From the NCBI GenBank assembly GCA_015499985.1, contig JAAAUF010000217.1:6085-29818 (forward strand): a stretch of DNA of 23,734 nucleotides. The letters run 5' to 3'. The notes under the pieces are model-generated. The model saw only the letters and a program-made list of their open reading frames with translations. It was not told where the DNA came from and did not search any database. The translations under genes and the position numbers were made by a program. This DNA is from Haplosporangium gracile. Lineage: Eukaryota > Mortierellomycota > Mortierellomycetes > Mortierellales > Mortierellaceae. Shown here piece after piece: positions 1 to 10,394 of the stretch. Position 1 is the first letter of the stretch. Every line of letters begins with the position of its first letter.

Positions 1-80
1 TTTTTTTTTTTTTTTTTCCGTGCGCGACAACTTCTCCAACCGGAGAATTCGCTTGGAAGGAGTAATTGGTCCTACATAGA
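1..80. other. 5' flank of the ketopantoate reductase gene with terminal poly-T
   Basis: The window opens with 17 T residues followed by about 63 bp of mixed sequence before the proposed start codon at 81. No coding signal is visible. It would contain the 5' UTR and part of the promoter of the next gene. Confidence 0.5.
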
Positions 81-1352
81 ATGTCTCTCCTCTTCAGTAC
101 ACTTTGTTCATGCAGTTACCCTGTTAACATGATCCCATCGTCTATTACACACTAGTTGGCACCGGCGCCATCGGTGCTTATTACACCTGGCGCATGCAGC
201 AGGCGGGCAATTGCACCGTCACAGCCGTCTGCAGATCCAACTACGAGGCCGTCAAGGCCAATGGCATCGAGATCCAGACTGTCGCTTGGGGCGAAGGTCC
301 GCACGTTTTCAAGCCCGACCATGGTCAGTTCACTTTAATATGCTTTCCTTAATTCTCGGACAAAGTCAGCATGAAAAAGATTATTTGAATCCAACTGAAC
401 ATCTGTCTGACCAATACGCCCTGTTGTTCTTATTACTCTGCAGTCGTCAAGACGGTTCCCAGTGAGACGTTTGACTTCATTGTCGTCTGCATGAAGGCTC
501 TGCCTGCCGTCTACAGTATCCCCGACATCATTGCCCCCGCAGTCGAGGCATCACCTCACGCTGGCATTGTTCTTATCCAGAACGGTATTGGCGTCGAAGA
601 CCCCATCAAGAAGCGTTTCCCTCGCAACCCTATCCTTTCGAGCATCGCCTACATTGGAGTCACCCAGAACACTGCCGGAGTTGTGTACCATTCTGGATCT
701 GTTCAAAGAATTGTTGTTGGTCTGTTTGAGCCCATCGAGGGAGTTGATGCTGAATCGGTGCTCCAAACCTTTGGTGAGAGATGCAAGCTTGGAGGACTGG
801 AGACCATTGTCACCGATGATATTCAAAACTTCCGGTGGCAGAAACTTGTTTGGTAGGTCCTTTATCTTCCTTGTTCCTTCCGAGGGATCTTCGGCGTAAT
901 TCAACTGCATGCACTGATCGATCGATCTAATCTTTTTTCCTTCCGTTGCTTACCCCTGAAATACTGATAGGAACGGAGCAATGAACCCTGTATGTATCTT
1001 GTCAAACCTGTGGACAGTCTCCGATGTCCTTGCAGATGAAAAGTATTACCAGATGGCATTGACGACAAAGAAGGAGATTGCTGCCCTGGCAGAGGCCCTC
1101 GGACACCCAATGCCACCAACATTGGTCGATGCGAGCATGAAGACCAGTGCGCGCCTAGCGGACGGATACAAGGCCAGTATGGTGATTGATCTGGAGGAAG
1201 GGCGGCCCATGGAGATGGAGGTCATTCTGTCCAACCCTATCAGGATCGCAGAGGAGCGTAACTTGACACACATCATCCCTACCTGGTACAAGCTTCACGG
1301 CGATCTTGTCCAGTACCTTGCGGAACGCAAAGCCAACAGCCAGAAGCTGTAG
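81..1352 (+). CDS. Ketopantoate reductase family protein (ApbA/PanE type)
   Basis: Likely NADPH-dependent 2-dehydropantoate 2-reductase, which makes pantoate for pantothenate and CoA synthesis. Exons: 81-96, 156-323, 444-852, 971-1352, giving 324 aa. The first exon is only 16 bp; joined to exon 2 it reads MSLLFIGTGAIGAYYTW, placing the Rossmann nucleotide-binding motif GTGAIG at residues 7-12, where this family has it. QNG at 107-109 matches the conserved Asn. K195 in RWQKLVWN, with N199 and N203, matches the Lys/Asn active-site region that starts the C-terminal helical domain. A Glu-rich stretch near GRPMEME fits the C-terminal substrate region. Length is normal for the family. Introns of 59, 120 and 118 bp have GT...AG ends and keep the frame. 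Substrate specificity is inferred; fungi carry several paralogues, some of which may reduce other 2-oxo acids. Confidence 0.87.
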
Positions 1353-1687
1353 AATAGTTGTTCTTTCAGGTAGTTTGGTTGATGTGACAGCCCCTATACT
1401 TTAATAATACATGTGTCTTTATTCACGGGCGCCTTCCTGTCATTGATTGAAAGAGGAGTAAAAGATCTTCGAAGGTTGCCTGCGCCCACTTGTGGATCCA
1501 ATAGTCACGTGCGGTATCCCACAAACGATCGCGAGAGAAAAAAAATGACGAAGTTTTTGTGCGCCACGAAAATTTGCTCATAAAAAAACTACAGTTGCTC
1601 CAAAGGCCCTCCGCAACCTTCTTCTCTCTTCTCAATCGATCACATCCTCTTCCCCTCTTCATCCACCACCACCCACAATAATCCATA
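1353..1687. other. Intergenic: 3' end of the reductase gene and promoter of RQC2
   Basis: 335 bp between two tandem plus-strand genes. An AT-rich stretch near 1399-1412 could serve 3' end formation. The last 80 bp before the RQC2 start are pyrimidine-rich (TCTTCTCTCTTCTC-like), as is usual for fungal leaders. Minus-strand open frames here look like chance. Confidence 0.5.
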
Positions 1688-4600
1688 ATGCCCAAGCTTC
1701 GCTTTGGCTCTCTCGACGTGCGTGCGACCGTTGCAACCCTCCAGCAATCGTACGTTTTTTCATCCGAATAATGAACCACACTCGCACATGGGAGCAAGAA
1801 AAAAACTGATCAGACGAAGTAACCCTCCACATACGCATCGCTTCCTATTTTTTCTAATACTTTTTTCATAGTATCGTTGGGCTCCGCCTTCAGAACGTTT
1901 ACGATGTCAACTCTAGGACATACCTCTTCAAGTTTTCAAAGGTAGACTAAATAGACTGTGCTGATGTGTTTTTTCTTCCTCTGCATGCCGGTTACTAAAT
2001 AATAAAAGGACGTCGACTGATCAAGTGAGAACAAAAAAACCTTCGTCTACTTGTCTCAACCCCCACATAGCCTGACAGGAAGGAGATGTTGCTTATCGAG
2101 TCTGGCATTCGCATGCACACAACACTTTACATCCGTGATAAATCCATTACTCCCTCTGGATTCTGTATCAAGGTATGCTACTCCAGCGTCTTTTGAGTTT
2201 TCTGGCCGTCTTCGCCTTGACATGCTTTCAAGGCATAGCACATTGGCTGTGTAAAAATGGTGTTGTTTTGCGACTGATTGCGCATCATCCTTGATTGTCG
2301 TTCCTGCTTGTCTAACCTCGCCTTTTTTTCCTTCTTAAAACAGATTCGCAAGCACTTGAGGACGAGGCGACTGACAGGCGTCAAGCAGTTGGGATCAGAC
2401 CGCATTGTTGACTTTGAATTTGGCGCAGACGATTTGAATAACACATACCACATTATCGCCGAATTTTATGCTGCGGTAGGTGAATGAGTCACTTCAGGAA
2501 CACAGAAGAACACAGAATGGAGCGCCTCCAACGGTTGGATTTGTCATGAATGGTCTTGTGAAAAAATAGACTTAAACTTCACAGTACTCATGCGCTGCGC
2601 TGGGTGTCAACATTTTTTTTGCTGCTTAATTCTTTTAGGGTAATTTGATTTTGACGGATGGCCACTACAAGATTTTGTCGATTCTGCGTGTGGTTCAACC
2701 CAACGAGAAGGTCAGGATGGCGGTCGGAGAAGTCTATGATGTCGGTGCATTGACTCGCAGTTTTGAGCCCATTCAGAAGGAGCACCTCGTTCAAGTACTG
2801 CAGGAGGCTGGCCCCAAGGACATCTTGAAAAAGATTCTCAACACAAAGCTCTGTATGTATCACAGCAGTTGTTGTAGCTTCAGGTCAAGGATACGTTTGC
2901 CAATGGAACCCAGTATTAATTTTTTAATGGATTACTGTAATAGTTTATGGTCCTGCACTCACGGAACATGCGATCGTCAAGGCCGATCTGGCGCCAAACA
3001 TGGTAGTGTCTTCTGGATTCGATACCTCAGAGGGATCACCGCATCTAGAGGCGTTATTCAAATCACTTCAGGAAGCCGACAATATCATTGAAAAAGGAGG
3101 AGCTATTGACAAGAAGGGATATATCATCATGCTCAAGCACAAGAAGAAGAATCCAGACGATCCAGACGAGAAGGAACTCGTCACGTAAGTCAACATCAAA
3201 TTTGTAACATCTGGAATTAACTGTGTACGGGAGGTATTCGAGCGGCATTTATTTCGACTTAAGCTGACATTGTGTTTTTTTTATTAATACGTGATAGGTA
3301 TGACGAATTCCATCCGTATTTGTTTGCTCAGCACGAATCGCAGTCGTTCAAGGAGTTCGAGTCATTTGATGCCGCTGTCGATGAGTTTTTCTCAGCAGTT
3401 GAGAGCCAACGTCTGGAAGTGAAGAAGCGTGCACAAGAGGATCATGCGCAAAAGAAGCTAGACAGTGTCAGGATGGAGCATCTCAGCCGTGTCCGAGGAC
3501 TGGAGGAAGCCCAACAGATGAACGTCATGCGAGCTGAGTTAATTGAGGCCAACCTGGAGATGTGTGACCAAGCTATTATGATTATCCGTAATGCGGTTGC
3601 GACAGGCATGGATTGGAAAGATCTCGCTGATCTGGTTGAGGAGGAGAAGAAGCACGGAAACCCCATTGCCCTGATGATCGATACCCTCAAGCTGGAGTCA
3701 AACCATGTCTGCGTTATCCTCAGCGATCCTTACGAGGAGGAAGAAGAAGAGGACGAGGCACAGGATGAGGACGATCTGGACGACCAGGAAGCCGAGGACC
3801 GCCATCAGCCCAAAACCAAGGCGACCGTATTGGTCGATCTGGATATCTACCTCACAGCCTTTGCGAACGCTCGCAAGTACTACGACGTCAAAAAGCAGTC
3901 GGCCATCAAGCAGGAAAAGACCCTGGCGCATGCCTCCAAGGCTTTCAAGAGTGCGGAGAAAAAGATTCGACAGCAGTTGCAGGAAGTCAAGATTACGACG
4001 TCGATCCAGCGTGCCCGCAAGCCGTACTGGTTCGAGAAGTTTATGTGGTTCATCACCTCAGAAAACTACCTGGTCATTGCAGGACGCGATGCACAGCAGA
4101 ACGAGATGATTGTCAAGCGCTACATGAAAAAAGACGACATCTATGTGCATGCGGATATCCATGGTGCGGCGACTGTCCTGATCAAGAATCCATCCGACAA
4201 GGAGCCTGTCCCTCCTAGTTCGATCTACCAGGCCGGTATCATGTCTGTCTGTCAGAGCAAAGCTTGGGACTCCAAGATTGTTACGTCTGCCTACTGGGTG
4301 CGAGCGGATCAAGTCAGCAAATCAGCCCCTACTGGAGAGTACCTGACCACCGGCAGTTTCATGATCCGTGGCAAGAAGAACTTTTTGCCGCCTGTGCAAC
4401 TGGTATATGGATTTGGACTTTTGTTCAAGTTGGATGAATCGTCGATTGGCAACCACTTGCATGAGCGACGTGCCCTCAGGGTCGAGGATGGCGAGGGCGA
4501 GGCTATCAACGATGCTGTCTCGGACAAGGACACTGCAGATGCTGTGGAGTCGGCCGATCAGCAACTGGAGGACATCAAGGAGGAACAAAACGAGGCTGAT

Positions 4601-6162
4601 GAGGATCTGGAAGATTCAGATGGCTCTGACGATGAGGACGACGAGGACAAGCAAGATGTCGCAGACGACAAGTCCACCGAACAGATCGAGGAAAGTGCTG
4701 TTCAGGAAAAGTCAGATGCGCCGGCTGACAGTGGTGACAATTCTGGTTCGGAGACTGAGGATGAATCCGAGGCTGACGAGTCGTCTGATGAAGAGTTCCC
4801 CGATACTCAGATTCAGTTTGCGACCAAGGCGAACAAGGAACAACCCAAGCAGTCTGCTCAGAGTGCTTTTCCTGCTGCTGACAAGTATGCACTTCAAGAC
4901 TACGGCGATGACAGCAACGACGAGGGCGATAAGGGCGACGATACATCTTCGCTTGCATCCTCTGACCGAGCTCCTCAAAAGTCGGCCTACATCACTGCCA
5001 AGATGCGCCGTGACATGAAGAAGGGCAAGCTTCCAGGACAAAGTAGTCAGGACGAGAGCCGAGACACCAACTCACCACCTCCTGCTCGACCTGCTCCTAC
5101 CAAGAAGCCTCAGCAGGACAACCAGAAGAAGGATGCTGCAACCCCTCCTGCTGTGTCGGTCCGTGGCAAGAAGGGCAAGGCCAAGAAAATCAAGGAGAAG
5201 TACGCTGACCAGGATGAAGAGGAACGCCAGCTCCGTCTTGAGCTCCTTGCCGTAAGTGTGCCTTTGAAATTTATGCGTTTTGTGCCTTTACTAATTTTGC
5301 TGAAGTGTTCACAATTTGATCTGACACTAATTTGTTTGTTCTGTGTGTGAGATAGCCTGACAAGGGACCTCAGTTGAAGGGCAAGCGTGCGAAGAAGGAG
5401 GCGGAGAAGAAGGCCGAGAAGGCGGCCCTTGCAGAAAAGAGACGTTTGCAGCAGGAAGAGTTTGAAAAGTCTCGACCTGCCAAGGGCGGCAACAAGGGTG
5501 GTAACAAGGGCGGCAACAAGGGCGGCAAGAAGCCTGAAGGAGACTTCCAGGGACGGAATGCTGCTGCTGCTGCTACTACTACTACTATGACTACTACTAC
5601 TACTACCGATGCTGTGGAGGATCCAGAGGCTGTTGCTCCTCCTATGGATGCGAATGCGAACGAGGATGAAGCGGAGGAAGTCCGTCGCCTACTGCAAGAG
5701 GAGAACATCAGGATGTTGGAGCCTGAGGAATCTGAGAATCTGACGGTCTTGGATGGGCTGACTGGAAAGCCATTGCCGACGGATATCTTGCAGTTCGCTG
5801 TCCCTGTCTGTGCGCCCTATGGAGCGCTGCAGAAGTACAAGTACAAAGTCAAGTTAATTCCTGGAACGATGAAGAAGGGCAAGGCTGTCAAGACAGCGAT
5901 CAACCACTTTTTGATCAACATCAATGGCGACAAGTCTTCGTCGTCTTCGTCGTTTGAGCGCAATGCTGTCGAGGGTGGTGGATTGAGCGGAGCTGAGCTT
6001 CGTGAGGCTGAGGCGGCATTGGAGGCGCGCGAGAAGGAGTTGATCAAAATGGTCAAGGACGAGGAGGCGATTAATGCGATGATTGGCAAGAGCAAGGTGT
6101 CTGCACCTGGTGTGGAGGCGTCCAAAAAGAAGAGCGGAGGCGGTGGAAAGGGACGCAAGTAG
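1688..6162 (+). CDS. RQC2: Rqc2/Tae2 (NEMF) ribosome quality control protein
   Basis: Binds peptidyl-tRNA-blocked 60S subunits, helps recruit the Ltn1/Listerin ligase, and in yeast adds C-terminal Ala/Thr (CAT) tails without mRNA. Exons: 1688-1749, 1872-1941, 2071-2172, 2344-2475, 2639-2852, 2944-3184, 3298-5251, 5356-6162, giving 1193 aa (yeast about 1040, human NEMF about 1080). The NFACT-N domain starts [11 protein letters not shown]10 and D97-R98 (in LGSDRIVDF) match the yeast D9/D98/R99 residues needed for CAT tailing. A long coiled coil lies at about 302-365. NFACT-R (DUF814) runs from [12 protein letters not shown] at about 518 to about 660. A long Asp/Glu/Ser-rich region follows, then a Lys-rich part with GGNK repeats, an Ala/Thr run, and NFACT-C near 1070-1125 ([12 protein letters not shown]). 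The C-terminus is Gly/Lys-rich. All seven introns preserve the frame. Confidence 0.95.
5488..5529 (+). repeat. In-gene GGNK-coding repeat
   Basis: Three copies of a 12 bp unit, close to GGCAACAAGGGY, followed by a GGC-GGC-AAG-AAG variant. They encode [16 protein letters not shown] in the linker before NFACT-C of Rqc2. The segment is basic and flexible, so it may be a low-complexity RNA- or ribosome-contacting stretch; that role is inference. Confidence 0.8.
5559..5607 (+). repeat. In-gene GCT/ACT trinucleotide repeat
   Basis: Five GCT codons pass into four ACT codons, one ATG, then further ACT codons and ACC, encoding an uninterrupted Ala run then Thr run broken once by Met. It lies in the disordered linker of Rqc2. 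The ACT tract likely arose by slippage and is a candidate length polymorphism. Confidence 0.85.
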
Positions 6163-6463
6163 TGCGTTTCATTTTTTTCTCTCATACTTTTATTTTTTTT
6201 TTCACCTATTTACATACACACACTCACATTACCAACAACATTACAATATTATCTTTTTCACAGTCGAGGTAGTTTGATCCGTATTGTTCGGACTTGGTTT
6301 GGCAACTATACCAAATTGTCGTTTTTGTTTATTTTTGTGTATGTGGGGGTGAAGGGAGTGTAGGTTGTGTAGATTGTGTAGGTTGTGTGTGTTTTTTTTA
6401 CAAGGGAGATGGGATAGGGATATATGCGGGGAAGAAGGAGGCAAATATGTAAATAATATAAAT
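6163..6463. other. Convergent intergenic region, RQC2 / Mpv17-family gene
   Basis: 301 bp holding both 3' UTRs. The left part is T-rich on the plus strand (ATTTTTTTCT, TATTTTTTTTT), and a TTGTGTAGGT-type imperfect repeat lies at about 6361-6390. No gene is seen. Confidence 0.6.
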
Positions 6464-7930
6464 TTACAGCTCATCGCGGGCACGCTTCTCGGCGTCACGC
6501 TGCTGCTCCTTCTTGATCTGTGCAAGACGGGCCTTTTTGATGGTGGTGTTGACGTAGGTGCCAAAAGTGAAGGCGACGAGGTTGAAGAAGGGAACCCAGA
6601 CGTTGGGAGGAAGGAACTTTTGGGCGACGGCCATGGAGATGGGCGAGATCATCCAAGAGGTCTTCATCATGGGCAGGTATCCCGACTTGAAGGCACCCTT
6701 GATCTGTCCCGATGTTCTGGCACCTGCGAACAATGCCATTGCCAAAATGTAGGCTATCATAGATTGGAATAGGGATAAGGAAGGAGAACGTTAATCGTGT
6801 GTCTTTGCGGATAATTTATGTCCCAATAATGTCCTGTCATGTTTCGATCATCAATTATTGGGCACGGAGACGAGAGAAATGGAAGGTAAGAGGCAAAGAG
6901 GACTTACTGGCGTTCTGGATAGGGGAGGTGATGAGCTGGGTGCTGAGGATTTGGGCAATCTTCCATTTGGCGCCCTCCTTGCCGATGAAGCGCTTGGTGA
7001 CGAGTTCGAACAAGGTGTGGGCCAAGGGACCGCTGACCAAGAGACCTAATTGTTCATATTTCCAGGTCGTATGTTAGGGGAGAGAGGAGTGAGAAGAAAG
7101 AAAAAAAGAAGGTTAGGAACCATTTCGGGTTTCTTTTCTTCCGGTGAGGAAAAAAAGGGTGTTCAATTGAACCATGTGTGTGTGTGTAATGTTGTTGTAG
7201 GTGGGGAAGATGGCTTTGTTTCCTTCCGGGTGAGTAAGACACAAAAAGGACGGGGAACCGAAAGTAAGAAAAACAAAAAAAGTAACCAAAGTAACAGAAA
7301 ATGTAGGACGAGGAAGGGCGCTTCTTTGTGGGATGGGCACGGATAGCAGAAAAGATATGTTCCTATTTCGATCAAATAAAAAGCCGGGGTGCGTCGGGGA
7401 GCAGAGCAAAATCATTCGTTGTTGCTTGTTGTATATTCTGTCATCTCCGTTGGATGCTCTGGCTCGTCTATGCTGCGTTCTTCTTCCTTTTTCCCACTTT
7501 CGATCGATACATCTCAATCCTCTAAACCACTTCGCACTATGCTGAAAAGACACAGACAAAAAAAAAAAAAAAAAAAAAAAGGGCGCCGCTCATTGCCTCT
7601 CCTATCGGTTGCTTCCATCTCATGAAAAGTCCTTTACGTAAATGGAGAAACAGTCGAGCGAATGAATGATTGGCAAAATGTGGAAATGAGATGGAAATTA
7701 CCGTAGAGGGCCATCTGGACGACACGCTTGTTGATGCCGAAGATAAAGTCGTCAGGGTTCTTGGACTTGGGCATGCCAGAGAGCTTGGTGGCGGTGATCT
7801 CTTGAAGGCCCGAGAGGGTGCCCGAGGTGAGGGCCTTGGTGCGGAGAGGGTTGGCGGCAAGCTCGGTCAAGTAAGCGGTCAACAAGGTCGAGGCGACCGA
7901 GGCCTGAGGGACAATAGCAGTGGCAGTCAT
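6464..7930 (-). CDS. Mpv17/PMP22 family membrane protein (PXMP2-like)
   Basis: Four-helix channel-type membrane protein of the peroxisomal PMP22/PXMP2 or mitochondrial Mpv17/Sym1 group. Exons (minus strand): 7930-7702, 7045-6908, 6753-6464, giving 218 aa. The start MTATAIVPQAS is the first Met of the open frame. YLTELAANPLRTKALTSG matches the family's N-terminal block (a Tyr/Leu helix, then P-x-x-T-K-A-x-T-S-G). The join at 7702/7045 rebuilds ALYGLLVSGPLAHTLFE, the hallmark GP-x-x-H block, and TSWMISPISMAVAQKFLPP is the W...P...Q...P block near the C-terminus. The tail is charged (KKEQQRDAEKRARDEL). The ALYG/LLVSGP join resembles PXMP2 more than Mpv17, but the organelle cannot be decided from sequence alone. 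The first intron is 656 bp; the second is 154 bp. Confidence 0.9.
7046..7701 (-). other. Unusually long (656 bp) intron in the Mpv17-family gene
   Basis: Donor GTAATT and acceptor TTAG bracket this intron, and the flanking exons join in frame, so no exon is missing. It contains a poly-A run on the plus strand at 7558-7580 (poly-T in the transcript), a short GT repeat near 7175-7187, and no convincing coding or RNA gene. Confidence 0.75.
7558..7580. repeat. A23 homopolymer
   Basis: An uninterrupted run of about 23 A on the plus strand, inside the long intron of the Mpv17-family gene. Its length is prone to replication and sequencing error. Confidence 0.9.
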
Positions 7931-9291
7931 CTTTGTTGTAAGTTTGGTGCGGTGGAGGAAGGAGGTGAAGGTGAAGGAAGGCGTGAAGGGGTATGGATTA
8001 AGAGAAGAAGAAGAACAAAGAAGTATGAAGAAAGTATGAAGCAAGTGAAAAAGAAAGTCAGAAAGGAAGGATAGAAGGATGCGAATGCTGTGGATGTATT
8101 GTTTCCACTTTTCCCCCAAGCCCTGCCTGACTCTCTGCCTACGACATGCATATTAAAGTTTAAGCAGCGGGGCGGGCAACCACTCGCTCATCCTTTGTCG
8201 AAACAGCTCTCTCGATACTTACAACGTATAGCCACGGATCTTCGATTGCCATTGACACTCTCACACCGCCCACTTCACTCAATTTTACACTGGGCTCTAA
8301 TATTTTCCTCGCAAACGACTCTACTTCACCTTCCGTCCCCATTCTCTCATTCTCACACACACTCCGTCATCTTCTGTTTTCTCCACCCCACCCGACTACT
8401 GTCCACTCTTCTCAAAATTGTGGAGCAGAACAAACAACAACAAAAAAAAAAGTGGACACACTGGATCCCCTCGAAAACTCATTCCCCGACTACCGCCCTT
8501 CTACGGAGCAGAGAAATAATTGGGCTTGGACCCGGGTGGATGGGACAGACAAAGTAGGCGCGAACTTGTAATCTTCCACGACACGACATCTAATTGTCTT
8601 CACGCCCTAAATGACCTAGCAAGTCTAGATTCTCTTGTTTTGTACTTTCCGACATACAGAGAGACATACATTTACGTTTTTTTTCTTTTTGTTCGACATG
8701 ACCGACCCAATATTATTAATTGCATTGTCTCCATGCGCTCAGACCAAGCAGACAAACGGCACCCATTTGCACAAGCGCACCTATTGAAAAATATATGTTG
8801 CTTTTTTAATTGAAAGATATAAGCAGATGTCTCGTCGTTGGATTCGTCAACTACGGAAAGGTAGGCTGGGCAAGCAAGGCAGGCAATGGCTAGCTTGGAA
8901 AGAATGTCCCTTCGGGTTCAAACTGGACCCAATGGCACTGGTCTTGGGACGATAGCGGCGATGACAGTAAGAGGACACGATAGTGGGAGGGAGACAGAGA
9001 AGGAGACACTTCTTGTCGGTCACGATAGATCTGTCCAATTGAACACGGATTCAACCTCCTCCAACGGCTTGCTTTTGGTTGTTGATTATTTTTTTCCTCC
9101 AACGACCTTTGAAAAGGAAAGAATGGAGGAACACAAGGAGGAGGGAAAAAAGGGGGAGTAAACGAAAAGATGAAGGGCCTTTGCATCATCACCCTGCCTT
9201 CACCTTCGACTCATCTCCTTTTCTTCCTCACAGACAGGACAAGACAAGCAGATACGCAAACAGGCATCGACTAGTTGAAGAGAGGAAGAGG

Positions 9292-9318
9292 AACGACGAC
9301 GACAACGACGACGACAAA
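9292..9318. repeat. ACG trinucleotide microsatellite
   Basis: Seven ACG-type units with one AAC interruption (AACGACGACGACAACGACG...). It lies in intergenic DNA and no reading frame of interest crosses it. Confidence 0.8.
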
Positions 9319-9780
9319 GACTACTGACAAACAGAGAGTATGAATGGGCGAAAGAAAGTGGTGTTGAGAATGGGATAACGAAGTCAAAAAAAAAAAAGAA
9401 AAAAGAAAAAGGGATATGCTATGCAGAGATGCAGACGAAGGGATGGGCAGGTGAGCGACTAGCGCACTTTTTTTGTGTGTTTTAGCGTGATTTGTACTTT
9501 TTAAGGGTTTTAGAAAGACGTTGGATGAGGAGGGGGTGGATAGAGTATGAGCAGGGATCAAATAACAAGGTAGGAGGATTGGACTTGCAAGAAAAAGAAA
9601 AAAAAAAAAAAGTTGGTGCTGGAGGGAATTTGGAAAGATTGTCGCTATTTTCGTTTCGGTCACATCCGAGAAAAAAAAAAAAAGCTCTCTCTCAGTGTCT
9701 TTTTAGGGCATTGGGTCATGCAACAAAAGGAAAAAAAAATAAGAAAGAGAAACAAGGGACTGGGAAGAAGAAGAAGTGGG

Positions 9781-9836
9781 GACACACACGTACACACACA
9801 CGCACACGCACACATGCAGACACACATGCAGACACG
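9781..9836. repeat. CA/GT-rich microsatellite in the IGO1 3' UTR
   Basis: Imperfect CA repeat with CGCACA variants and a direct repeat of CATGCAGACACA. It starts 5 bp beyond the IGO1 stop codon, so the mRNA would carry a GU-rich tract (UGUGUCUGCAUG twice, then UGUG/CGUG units) at the start of its 3' UTR. Confidence 0.85.
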
Positions 9837-9841
9837 GCTTA

Positions 9842-10394
9842 TTAAAGTGCTTGGTGCTCGGCGCTGTTATTAGGCTGGACGGTCATGTTGACAAGCGAGC
9901 CTCGACGGGAGGGGATCGATCCATAGACGGGATTGAGCGGCACCGAGTGGGGGATGTTCTCTGGCTGCGGATGCTCCGAGCCCACGGTTGCGTCCTTGCC
10001 GGCCTTCGAGAGGGCATAGTCGCCCGAATCGAAATATTTACGCTATCGTCATAGGAAGAAGGGTGCAATGAATGGAAGGAAAAAAAGGGTAGCCATGGAT
10101 AGGACACAAAATGAGCAGAGCGAGGTTGAAAAACAGTTGGTTAGTTGGTGTCCCAAGCTCTAATTCTTTCATCTTTACCAAACAAAGTTCAAACGACAAA
10201 AAAAAGGGTGGAAGTATTTGACAAAGGCGTAAGGCGAATGAAAGAAAAATGTCACTTACTTGATGACCAAGGAGGTTCTTGGTAAAGGCGGGGAGGTTAC
10301 CGTACTTTTGCTGGAGCTTGGTCGACTGTTCTGTGAGGGAGATGTCCATGTTGTTGCTGCTGCCGCCCAAGTGCTGATCGCTCTGGCTTTGCAT
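9842..10394 (-). CDS. IGO1: Endosulfine/ARPP-19 family PP2A-B55 inhibitor (Igo1)
   Basis: Small protein that, once phosphorylated by Greatwall/Rim15 kinase, inhibits PP2A-B55 and drives mitotic or quiescence programmes. Exons (minus strand): 10394-10260 and 10042-9842, giving 111 aa; human ENSA is 121 aa. The splice joins LLGHQ to RKYFDSGDYAL, rebuilding the invariant FDSGDY motif with the Greatwall target at Ser51. Upstream, LQQKYGNLPAFTKNLL matches the Leu/Lys/Tyr-rich block before that motif. RRGSL near the C-terminus, with Ser94, is the conserved PKA-type site. The 217 bp intron starts GTAAGT and ends ATAG. Met1 at 10394 was chosen; Met16 is an alternative start that would still leave the core intact. 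The gene is easily missed because neither exon alone is long. Confidence 0.93.

Larger units (their letters stand above)
7931..9841. other. Long intergenic region, Mpv17-family promoter and IGO1 3' flank
   Basis: About 1.9 kb with no recognised gene. 7931-8060 is purine-rich on the plus strand (so pyrimidine-rich in the minus-strand leader), as expected for the Mpv17-family 5' UTR. 9292-9318 holds an ACG-type trinucleotide repeat. 9380-9780 is rich in A/G runs and would be downstream of IGO1. A 6-bp hairpin lies at 8914-8930. Open frames here are low-complexity and match no family I recognise. Confidence 0.5.

Noticed and set aside
1423..1797. 124-codon minus-strand open frame over the RQC2 start
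   Set aside because: It is antisense to the RQC2 promoter and first exon, with no domain; a shadow frame.
4368..5018. 216-codon plus-strand frame inside RQC2 exon 7
   Set aside because: It is an Arg/Thr/Ser-rich alternative frame of the acidic coding region, a frame shadow.
8090..8557. 155-codon plus-strand open frame upstream of the Mpv17-family gene
   Set aside because: It lies in pyrimidine-rich promoter DNA and is Leu/Ser/His/Pro-rich, with no domain or splice context.
8886..9161. 91-codon plus-strand open frame, and a hairpin with GGTTCAAAC at 8914-8930 resembling a tRNA T arm
   Set aside because: No recognisable protein; no A box or acceptor stem can be placed around the hairpin, so it is not a tRNA.
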